Assembly (NCBI GenBank): GCA_045578865.1 | Contig: JAZNLB010000002.1 | Span: 1-41,156, forward strand | Length of the DNA: 41,156 bases | From: RGIG2041 sp045578865 | GTDB taxonomy: Bacteria; Bacillota; Clostridia; UBA1381; UMGS1253 | Direction: 5' to 3' | Notes under the pieces: model-generated | The model's input: only the letters and a program-made list of their open reading frames with translations | Databases searched by the model: none | What the model was told of the DNA's origin: nothing | Translations under genes and position numbers: made by a program | Part shown: one piece after another, positions 27,801-34,220 of the stretch | How positions within the stretch are numbered: position 1 is the first letter of the stretch | How the letters are laid out: every line of letters begins with the position of its first letter

Positions 27801-29117
27801 AGCTGCTTTCATAGCATCTATGGCCTCTGTTTTGGTCTGCGCGTGCTTTGGTATTACGGCACTCACATCTATCTGCTCGCTTTGCCCATTGAAAGTTAAC
27901 GAAAGAGGCAGGGTGATTTCTTTTGCCTCATCTGTGGGGTAAGTGATAGTACCGTCAGATGCAATAATGTCAGTTGCAGTAAAATTCTCAGCAAACGCCA
28001 CAGTAATATTATCGTCATTGATTACTTCACGCGCCAGTGTCAGTATATTGGTGTCATCTGAAACAGAGTCATATTTGAAGCCTGACTCTGTGGCATTGGT
28101 ATATTCCACCGGTTGAAGAACATCTGCTTCTATGGCTGTTTTTGCTGTACTCAAGCGCCCAAGGATTTTGATTGTAAATGTTTCAGTATCCCATACATCA
28201 TTGCACCGGATTGTAGCTGTTAAAGTGACTGTTGTATCCTCATCGAGAATAGTCACTACACCGGTATCGGTATCTACACACGCACGATTAGAAATCCATT
28301 CAATTCTGGTTTTTCCGCTCTTACCGATTTTGGGAAGATTGAGATTTTGTCCGTTGGTGTAAGTGACATTTAACCCTTCTTTGTCTTCTGCCACATACTC
28401 CGCATCTGTTTTGCCTTCTTCCGTTACAGTAACAATACAAACGGGAGGCACAATGTAGAAATTTGCGAATTTAGCAGAAACCGTATATGTACCACCCTCT
28501 TCAAACGACAGAGAAACCTTACCCTCGGCATCGGTTATTCTATCTGAAACCTCTTCACCATCTACAGTAATTATTGCACCGGAAAAAGGTGAATTTCCAG
28601 AATAGCCTGCCTGCGTAAGAGTTAAATCCAAAGTATCGCCACAGGCAACCGTAGCCGTAGTTTTATCAAAAAATGTGTATGCGTCAGACCAGCCTGTTGT
28701 ATCCTGATAGAACCAAAAAACGAGATGTGCTCCATCTTCAACGATATCTGTCAGGCCCATCGCATAGTTGTTGTTATTATAATAGCTGACATATTCAGAT
28801 TCAAGTCCCCAAAATTTCGTGATAGAGGTGTACGAAGACATCTGAGTTGTTCTGTAACCACTTGCTCCGTCCATGTAATAGGTCTCATGCAGGGTGGCAA
28901 ATGCGTCATCAATCGTTGGTGATTGACTATCCAATGTAACCGGAACATACGCCATTGTCTCGTTGTTTTTTCCGGTTGTAAACTCTCCGTTTCTTACCAC
29001 GCTGATATAAACGGTAATGCTGTCTGCCGCCATAATCCCCATGGGAAGAAACGACATAAGCATTGTGAATGCTAATAAAATAGCCGCAAAACTTTTAAAT
29101 CCTTTTTTCAATTTCAA
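24861..29117 (-). CDS. Giant SLH surface protein with intrinsic-factor-like module
   Basis: A 1418-residue secreted protein. Order: signal peptide (1-30, MGIMA-A), DUF4430-like domain (33-138), Ig-like domain (150-232), several atypical bacterial Ig-like repeats (240-777; EITWASN-type segments), alpha/alpha toroid (795-1068, with QLENGGWTAF, QLSNGGFGGM, DATGTAILAL), second DUF4430 domain (1096-1198, NSGWMYKVNDALPNAG and DDGDKIVWFF), acidic linker, three SLH domains (1238-1418). Toroid followed by DUF4430 is the architecture of intrinsic factor/transcobalamin. The start is TTG at 29117 with AAAGGA at 5 nt. First gene behind a cobalamin riboswitch, so a B12-binding surface protein is the best inference. 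Confidence 0.9.
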   Translation of the reverse strand: MKLKKGFKSFAAILLAFTMLMSFLPMGIMAADSITVYISVVRNGEFTTGKNNETMAYVPVTLDSQSPTIDDAFATLHETYYMDGASGYRTTQMSSYTSITKFWGLESEYVSYYNNNNYAMGLTDIVEDGAHLVFWFYQDTTGWSDAYTFFDKTTATVACGDTLDLTLTQAGYSGNSPFSGAIITVDGEEVSDRITDAEGKVSLSFEEGGTYTVSAKFANFYIVPPVCIVTVTEEGKTDAEYVAEDKEGLNVTYTNGQNLNLPKIGKSGKTRIEWISNRACVDTDTGVVTILDEDTTVTLTATIRCNDVWDTETFTIKILGRLSTAKTAIEADVLQPVEYTNATESGFKYDSVSDDTNILTLAREVINDDNITVAFAENFTATDIIASDGTITYPTDEAKEITLPLSLTFNGQSEQIDVSAVIPKHAQTKTEAIDAMKAAMTGYMNDSKVLNGNTSLDAVKATLLLPGGKTSGLYITWASNNESVIKVTGNPSSSSSHPSGGKYEVKINRPNVGETDVTVTLTATLVYKTTSVMCGAGPMPEESDRQITFDVVVPAVTHEEMQTILDNAASDIKITDKNGVVADLSNIKDNLYFPSYEGYTTTWSTNLPITIPDKGYDKSTVTRPVASENALGTITLTLAKGKTSISKNFDAAVLAWTQSELEAERAKLQRIADALTFDEIKNKNTDANTVVSNLNLRQNAKMDGEKVTFNTYNSASYPYQITWSITPTGVITFNNGTGKVTAPLHNTEVSLDAEISLKTSIAGVESVKKSIKVTVPGSRNANTAESLEALLDGIAAQTTAATNWESFMAMAAYEKARPSGLKLTDTAKQNMINTSLGNISTENPDETAYSKAILDMHSIGINPKEMYPVNSNTPVDAVARLNGVSHSAAIWTAAYTLLAYQQGNYSIGTQEADLVAALLDTQLENGGWTAFETAEADATGTAILALADYYDENADVKSAIDKAILYLSEVQLSNGGFGGMWGENANNSACVIMGLCAMGINPDTDIRFIKNDNSVVDRLLEFALENKSGFKLNAGDTEASDYATQQGFPALIAAYQVIKNAAAYNVYDFSGNSLTPGRATGKGSVTTPLDPSGDNISVTLTIKSDTGYWLNNKAVTISGTGATVYHALIKALENSEITQVGAESGYVKSMTKGGRTLSEFDDGKNSGWMYKVNDALPNAGLTECSIDDGDKIVWFFTDDWTTVPGIIGSFDGRGTSPEEETKKEDNESIEKPAFTETTFADVKKDDWHYNCVKYVYENNLMQGTGNGFEPESKMSRAMLVTVLYRMAKPESAENIHSFADVSEGQWYSDAVAWAASKGIVSGINSAEFAPDNDISREQMALIIYRYAKIQGFDVTDASNVANFTDVNDVSDWAIDALSWANKTGLVNGTSETTLSPKATATRAQVAAILTRFCETLTK

Positions 29118-29201
29118 TTCAATCCTTTCATCAAAAACTCAAAAATGTTCAAACAGTAAATGCTATGTTTTTCACCTCCGGTTTTTCTTACCGCAGGCAA
29201 T

Positions 29202-29241
29202 AAAAAAACTGCGGCAATTTTTCTTTGAAAAATTACCACAG
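29202..29241 (-). terminator. Riboswitch-controlled terminator
   Basis: On the minus strand CTGTGGTAATTTTT pairs with AAAAATTGCCGCAG through a 5-nt loop and is followed by seven T (29202-29208). It lies between the riboswitch aptamer and the 1418-residue gene. A CACAG about 10 nt upstream could pair with the first arm as antiterminator. Confidence 0.8.
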
Positions 29242-29314
29242 CTGAGTTTTTCTGTGATGAATCACAATTCAGTTGAATCGCAACTGAAAATATTATCTCT
29301 ATGCAAATGAGCAC

Positions 29315-29545
29315 TTACGAGATAACATCAAAGCAGGTCTTGTGACTCGCACCATATAGACAAATGTCCGCATTTTTATATCCTGCCTTCTCAGTTTCCC
29401 AATGACTATCTTTCGATAACGGATATAAAAACATTCGATGCACACACCGACAGTTTAACCGCAGGGGATTCTCACCCCATTCCCTTTCCACCGATTACAC
29501 CTCGCTGAAGAGCTTGCAGTATAATCGACACTCTGTGTGAATGTA
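29315..29545 (-). promoter_or_regulatory. Cobalamin riboswitch
   Basis: On the minus strand the core reads GGGAATGGGGTGAGAATCCCC (29464-29484), close to the GGGAAnnnGGTGnnAATCC core, then CTGCGGTTAAACTGTC, and ends with the B12 box GAGTCACAAGACCTGC (29333-29348; consensus near GAGCCAGGAGACCTGCC). A preceding hairpin pairs GATTATAC with GTGTAATC. The downstream terminator is the expression platform, so high cobalamin should stop transcription of the whole uptake operon. Edges are approximate. No convincing promoter was seen upstream. Confidence 0.9.
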
Positions 29546-29591
29546 TTAAATTAACAATACCCCATTCTTTGAAATTTGTGATTTCTATATT

Positions 29592-29627
29592 TCTGCAAAA
29601 AGTTTGCAACTTCTATCTTTTTGCAGA
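29592..29627. repeat. Perfect 11-bp inverted repeat upstream of the riboswitch
   Basis: TCTGCAAAAAG (29592-29602) and CTTTTTGCAGA (29617-29627) are perfectly complementary with a 14-bp spacer. It lacks a clear T-run after the stem in either direction, so it may be a protein-binding site or relic. The remaining bases to 29734 show nothing else recognisable. Confidence 0.5.
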
Positions 29628-29734
29628 GAATGGATATTATGTCATATATTATATCAGTTTTCAGGCAAAAAATCAATACAAAAATAAATGTATTTCACGG
29701 GAAATGTAGGCCTGTGAAAAAGCAAAAAAAGATG

Positions 29735-29763
29735 TTGACACACATAAAAAGATATGGTATACT
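29735..29763 (+). promoter_or_regulatory. tRNA-Ser promoter
   Basis: TTGACA (29735-29740), 17 bp and TATACT (29758-29763), close to consensus. Confidence 0.85.
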
Positions 29764-29793
29764 AATTTGCGTTGACTGTATGACAACACTTTT

Positions 29794-29885
29794 GGAGAAG
29801 TCGCGTAGCTGGTCGAGCGCGCACGATTGGAAATCGTGTAACCGTCAAAAGCGGTTCGAGGGTTCGAATCCCTCCTTCTCCGCCA
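29794..29885 (+). tRNA. tRNA-Ser (GGA)
   Basis: A class II tRNA of 92 nt with encoded CCA. The acceptor arms GGAGAAG and CTTCTCC pair fully, the anticodon stem CACGA/TCGTG is perfect with loop TTGGAAA giving anticodon GGA, the variable arm is long, and the T arm is GAGGG-TTCGAAT-CCCTC. Confidence 0.96.
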
Positions 29886-29891
29886 AACAAT

Positions 29892-29925
29892 AAAAGCATC
29901 CACATAAGTGGGTGCTTTTGTTGTT
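29892..29925 (+). terminator. tRNA-Ser terminator
   Basis: AAAAGCATCCAC pairs with GTGGGTGCTTTT (one T-G pair), followed by TTGTTTTG. An almost identical copy lies at 30103-30140. Confidence 0.7.
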
Positions 29926-29937
29926 TTGTAGGGTATT

Positions 29938-30256
29938 TTGGGAAGGGATTTGAACCCGAGCAGAGGGTTCGTCGGAGCAGACGCAAAGCCGCGTTAGGCT
30001 TTGCGGACTGCGAAGTCTCGAGCAGCGCCGCTTTTTCGGGCACCGCCCGAAGCGGTCGAAAAAGCAAGTAGCGCAGAGTATCCCTCCTTCTCCGCCAAAC
30101 ACAAAAGCATCCACGCAAGTGGGTGCTTTTGTTGTTTTGTGAATCAAGAGGGTGGGATTCGAAGGGGAGCGGGAGTGAATGACAGTCCGGTGGACTGACA
30201 GAGCCGCGACCGGGCTTTTCCGCAGAAAAGCGAATCCCTCCTTCTCCGCCAAACAT
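29938..30256 (+). repeat. Two structured repeat units each ending in a tRNA-Ser 3' end
   Basis: The tRNA 3' sequence CCCTCCTTCTCCGCCAAACA recurs at about 30082-30101 and 30235-30254. The first recurrence also repeats the terminator hairpin. Each copy closes a unit rich in perfect hairpins. Unit A has GAACCC/GGGTTC (29952-29970), CGCAAAGCC/GGCTTTGCG (29982-30005), GACT/AGTC (30006-30017) and CCGCT..TCGGGC/GCCCGA.AGCGG (30028-30055). Unit B is closed by GGGATTCG/CGAATCCC (30154-30161, 30231-30238), with CAGTCC/GGACTG and CTTTTC/GAAAAG inside. No gene, no integrase. Confidence 0.75.
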
Positions 30257-30286
30257 AAAAAGGACTGTTTTTACAGTCCTTTTTTC
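30256..30286. terminator. Bidirectional terminator
   Basis: AGGACTG (30261-30267) pairs with CAGTCCT (30274-30280), flanked by A- and T-runs. It ends the addBA operon on the minus strand and the repeat region on the plus strand. Confidence 0.8.
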
Positions 30287-30294
30287 ATGTCAAT

Positions 30295-30642
30295 TCATTG
30301 GTTTTCGCCCTCATCTTCATTTGTCTCGGAAGTTTCTTCGGTCTCTTCTGGTTTTACCAATGCCTCGAGTTTCTTTCGTTCCTCATCCAATGCGGCTTTC
30401 AACTCAACATTTTCTGCGCGCAGTGCATCAATGGTCTGCACCTGCTCTTCCAACTGGACCTTCAGTGCGCTGATTTGCTCTGCCTGCGGTACATAAGAAG
30501 CATCCTCGCCGGAAAACGAAACGGCACACCAGATGATAAAAATCAGCAATAGTCCAACAAGTATACCAAATACAGTTGCTAAAATACGCGCTATCGGCTT
30601 TTCTTTTTTTACATTTGTACTATAAATTCCGTTTCGTATCAT
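30295..30642 (-). CDS. Small membrane-anchored coiled-coil protein
   Basis: A 115-residue protein of unknown function. One membrane helix (about 19-43, ILATVFGILVGLLLIFIIW) is followed by a heptad-rich, probably coiled-coil stretch (54-95) and a very acidic Glu/Thr tail ending EDEGENQ. The ATG has GGGAGAGAAG upstream. It lies 14 bp after addA on the same strand and before a shared terminator, so it is probably the last gene of the addBA operon. No family is recognised; the layout recalls FtsL/DivIC-like or other small septal proteins, but no motif supports that. Confidence 0.75.
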   Translation of the reverse strand: MIRNGIYSTNVKKEKPIARILATVFGILVGLLLIFIIWCAVSFSGEDASYVPQAEQISALKVQLEEQVQTIDALRAENVELKAALDEERKKLEALVKPEETEETSETNEDEGENQ

Positions 30643-30656
30643 ATTCTTCTCTCCCG

Positions 30657-33600
30657 TTACATCTCTACGGCTCGTTGCGCCGAAAACAGATATAAATATT
30701 TTTCTTTCACTCGCTTGCCCGTAATTTGCTCAATCGCTTGCTTGTAATAGTGCACCTGTACTGCGTAGCGCGCACGAATATCCGCAATCTCCGCCTCCGT
30801 TGTCGCACGGTCGGTTTTGTAATCGAGCAGGACAATCTCGCCATTTTCCTCAAAAAAGCAGTCGATAATACCTTGCAAAAGCAGATGAGCATCCCCTGTA
30901 TACTCTTTGAAAAGTTCAGCGGCAGACACTTGGATTTCAAACAAAAATTCGCGTTGCACCCCATGGCTTACACACATTCTGCGACCGAGCGGCGTCTTGA
31001 AAAATGCTGCAATCTCCGCAGGCGACACCGCTGCAGCCTCCGCTTCGCTCAAAAATCCATCCGTCTGCATTTTCTGAATTTGAGCGGCGATTGTTTTTTC
31101 ATCTGTCGCCTGCGCCAAATCCAAATGCTGCATCACAAAATGCACCACGCTGCCGCGCGCTGCGCCGACAATTTTTTCTTCTTTTTCAAATTGCGGCTCG
31201 GCAAGCACACCCGCATCGTACCAACCTACGGCCTCGGGGTCCATCTGCATCTGTGTCATGCGCTTAACTTCTGTAACGGACACCTTGCTCGGCAAAGTCG
31301 TATCTGCCATATATGGATATTGATACGCAAGCACTTTTTCTGCCTTTGCCACCTCCCCTGCATCAGGTTTGGGCATTTCATTTTGCATATCTGCGCTTTT
31401 TTGCGCCGCTTTTGTAAGCGCCGTCTGCGTAAAGGTACGCGCCTCAAACAATTTGGTGACAATGCGGTCTTCTTCCCATACAGAAGCCTCACTTACACCG
31501 TTTGTACGCATCAGCATCGCCGGCAAAATCCAATCCATATAGCAATTTGCCGTCGCCGGTACAAACAGCGGCAATGCTCCGCCTTCGTTTTCCACGCTGT
31601 ATGCCTCAAATTCAAATTTCTCCCGCACACCCGTCACAATCAGTTTTTCACGCGCTCGTGTCATACCGACATATAAAATACGCAATTCCTCGCTCAAATT
31701 TTCCATTCGCAATTTTTCGCGGATAGCCAATTTGGCTATACTGGGGTACTTGTAGCAGTTTTCCTTGTCCACCACATCAAACCCGAGTCCGAGCGTTTTG
31801 TGCATCAAAAGCACCGAATTTAAATCACGCATATTAAAGGCTTTCGTGGCGTGCGCCAAAAAGACTACGCCAAACTCCAGACCTTTACTTTTGTGAATAC
31901 TCATAATGCGTACAACATCCTGCGTTTCGGATATGAGTTTTGCATCCCCGTCGCCCGTCTGTGCATCTCGCAATCCGTCCACATAGGTAATAAAGTTAAA
32001 CAAGCCTTTAAATCCGGTCGAATCAAAGGCGCGCGCCCTTTCAAATAACATATTCAGATTTTCTCTTCGGTATTCACCGCCCGGTTGTCCGAGCGCAAAT
32101 AAATCATAGTCTGTTTCCTGATACAGCGCACCGATTAACTCATAGGTGGACATATAGCGCACATAACCACGCCACAAAGACAGTTTTTGAATAAAGTTTT
32201 TGCACTTTTGTGCAAGCGCATCTTCCCCACACGCACATTTTTTTACACAATCATAAAACGGCGCATGCTTATCTGTCAGGCGGATTTGCAACAATTCGTT
32301 TTCATCAAACCCGAATAAAACGCCACGCAGCATCGCAATGAGTTCTATATCCTGATACGGATTATCTATCACTTTAAGCCAAGAAAGCATAAATGTGATT
32401 TCATTATTCTCAAAATAACCGCCACCGGAATCCGCATAACAAGGAATACCGTAACTTTCCAGTATCTTGACATAGGTCGGCGCGCTAAAGCGGTAGGAAC
32501 GCATCAAAATTACAATATCTTTATATGTTGCAGGGCGCATCGTTTGTTTTTTTGCATCATAGAGCATATAGCCCTCCTGCAAAAGTTTCACAATGCGTTG
32601 TGCAATCATATGCGCTTCCATTTCATCTTCGCTCATATCTTCGCGCGCACCGGTACCGATTAAAATTTCCGTCTTGCCGCCGCATGTTTTGCCATCCGCA
32701 GGCGGATACGGAAAAGCCGCATTGAGCCGCTCTGTTTCGTCATAGGTAATTTCGCCTACCTGTTCGCTGGCCACCCGCTCAAACACACAGTTTACACCAT
32801 CAATTACGCTGTCACGGCTGCGAAAATTTTTCGACATAATCACGCGACGGTTGACACCCTCGTCATCGCTGAAAGTGTCCTTTTTTGTTTTGAAAATATA
32901 CGGGTTCGTATGGCGAAAACGATAAATGCTTTGCTTGACATCGCCAACCATAAACAAATTATCCCCACGGGAAATCATGGCAAAAATTGTTTCCTGCAAT
33001 TCATTTGTATCCTGAAATTCATCGACTAAAATGTAGTCTAGCCCCCCGGCAATTTCCTTTGCCTGCGGACTTTGCACAACATTACCCGCAGCATCTTTTT
33101 GGCACAAAAGGCGTACCGCCATGTGCTCCAAATCCGAAAAATCCAATACGCCGCGGCGCTTTTTTTCCTCGAAAAACAGTTCGTCTAGGCGCAGCACCAT
33201 ACGACTGATGGTTTTTCCCTTTTCACCGCAGGTTTTCAGGTCATCAAGCACACGCGCCATTTCTTCCGGAAAACAACTCTCACCGATTTCACGCACAAGC
33301 TCTTTTGCCGCACTGCGCGCACCGCTGATTTGCGCTTTCAAAAGTTCGTTGACATCGCCCTTAACCACACGGGGCGAAGCCGGCGCAAAACTGCGCGCCA
33401 AAGCGCCCACACGCTGTATATCTCCTTTTTGGAGCACCGTTTCCATATGACAAAGGTGGTTGGTTTCGTCTTCCAAAGCGGCGGCATATTTTATCATACC
33501 GTCATATAAAACGGCACTTGCGTACAAACGGCGCATCTGCACAATACAACTTTGCAGCCTCAAAATTGCCATCTGTGCAATCTGCACATACCACGGATGC

Positions 33601-34220
33601 GTTTGCGCTTGTTTGACGGTATATAAGGCATTTGCCGCATCAAAATAACTGTCCTTAAACGGCAGACTCGAAGAAAACCGATACAACGCAAGCAAAATCT
33701 CCCGAAGCCCACTATCGCTGCGCGCCGTCGCATAACTTTCCATCAAATCGAGAAAGCCCGCATCGCCGCTTTCATAAAGCTCTTCAAATAACGCATCTAC
33801 GGATTTATTTAAAAGTAATTTCATTTCGCCGTCATCACCGATGCCGAAATCCGGCTCAATGTCCAGACTTTGAAAGCCTGCACGCACCAGACGCATACAA
33901 AATGCGTGCACCGTGCAAATTTTGGCATTGTCCAAAAGCACAAGCTGACGGGAAAGATTTTTATCCTCCGGATGGATTTCCAACCGCTTTTCCAACGCCT
34001 GTGCAATTTCATATTTCATCTTGGATGCCGCCGCCTCCGTAAAGGTGGTAATCAGCATTTTGTCAATATCGGTCGGTTTTTCGGGGTCGGTAATCAACTG
34101 GATAATACGCTCGACGAGCACAGCCGTTTTACCCGAGCCCGCAGCCGCGGCAACCAGCACATTGCAATCTCGCAGGGTTATTGCTTTTTCCTGATCAACT
34201 GTCCATTGCATCCCCGTCAC
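30657..34220 (-). CDS. addA: ATP-dependent helicase/nuclease subunit A
   Basis: AddA is the UvrD-like helicase and nuclease subunit of AddAB, the Firmicutes counterpart of RecBCD that resects double-strand ends for recombination. The 1187 residues have Walker A AAAAGSGKTAV near the N-terminus, Walker B LVDEFQDTNELQ, the RIMSIHKSKGLEF and LRILYVGMTRAREKL helicase motifs, and a C-terminal PD-(D/E)XK nuclease (GIIDCFF...IVLLDYKTD). The GTG at 34220 has AAAGGA at 5 nt; an ATG at 34211 is an alternative. It overlaps the end of addB, indicating coupled translation. Confidence 0.96.
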   Translation of the reverse strand: MTGMQWTVDQEKAITLRDCNVLVAAAAGSGKTAVLVERIIQLITDPEKPTDIDKMLITTFTEAAASKMKYEIAQALEKRLEIHPEDKNLSRQLVLLDNAKICTVHAFCMRLVRAGFQSLDIEPDFGIGDDGEMKLLLNKSVDALFEELYESGDAGFLDLMESYATARSDSGLREILLALYRFSSSLPFKDSYFDAANALYTVKQAQTHPWYVQIAQMAILRLQSCIVQMRRLYASAVLYDGMIKYAAALEDETNHLCHMETVLQKGDIQRVGALARSFAPASPRVVKGDVNELLKAQISGARSAAKELVREIGESCFPEEMARVLDDLKTCGEKGKTISRMVLRLDELFFEEKKRRGVLDFSDLEHMAVRLLCQKDAAGNVVQSPQAKEIAGGLDYILVDEFQDTNELQETIFAMISRGDNLFMVGDVKQSIYRFRHTNPYIFKTKKDTFSDDEGVNRRVIMSKNFRSRDSVIDGVNCVFERVASEQVGEITYDETERLNAAFPYPPADGKTCGGKTEILIGTGAREDMSEDEMEAHMIAQRIVKLLQEGYMLYDAKKQTMRPATYKDIVILMRSYRFSAPTYVKILESYGIPCYADSGGGYFENNEITFMLSWLKVIDNPYQDIELIAMLRGVLFGFDENELLQIRLTDKHAPFYDCVKKCACGEDALAQKCKNFIQKLSLWRGYVRYMSTYELIGALYQETDYDLFALGQPGGEYRRENLNMLFERARAFDSTGFKGLFNFITYVDGLRDAQTGDGDAKLISETQDVVRIMSIHKSKGLEFGVVFLAHATKAFNMRDLNSVLLMHKTLGLGFDVVDKENCYKYPSIAKLAIREKLRMENLSEELRILYVGMTRAREKLIVTGVREKFEFEAYSVENEGGALPLFVPATANCYMDWILPAMLMRTNGVSEASVWEEDRIVTKLFEARTFTQTALTKAAQKSADMQNEMPKPDAGEVAKAEKVLAYQYPYMADTTLPSKVSVTEVKRMTQMQMDPEAVGWYDAGVLAEPQFEKEEKIVGAARGSVVHFVMQHLDLAQATDEKTIAAQIQKMQTDGFLSEAEAAAVSPAEIAAFFKTPLGRRMCVSHGVQREFLFEIQVSAAELFKEYTGDAHLLLQGIIDCFFEENGEIVLLDYKTDRATTEAEIADIRARYAVQVHYYKQAIEQITGKRVKEKYLYLFSAQRAVEM

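Noticed and set aside
23177..29117. Terpene cyclase or prenyltransferase activity of the toroid proteins
   Set aside because: They have signal peptides and SLH anchors, no DxDD motif was seen, and the riboswitch and DUF4430 context point to cobalamin binding.
29114..29314. 66-residue ORF in the riboswitch leader
   Set aside because: It crosses the terminator hairpin and its T-run and has no ribosome site, so it is part of the untranslated leader.
29762..30256. 164- and 135-residue ORFs on the minus strand
   Set aside because: They are antisense to tRNA-Ser and its repeated tails; the apparent repeated peptides come from the repeated tRNA end.
29886..30256. Genomic island integrated at tRNA-Ser
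   Set aside because: The repeats enclose less than 200 bp each and there is no integrase. The cobalamin operon lies on the other side of the tRNA, away from its 3' end.
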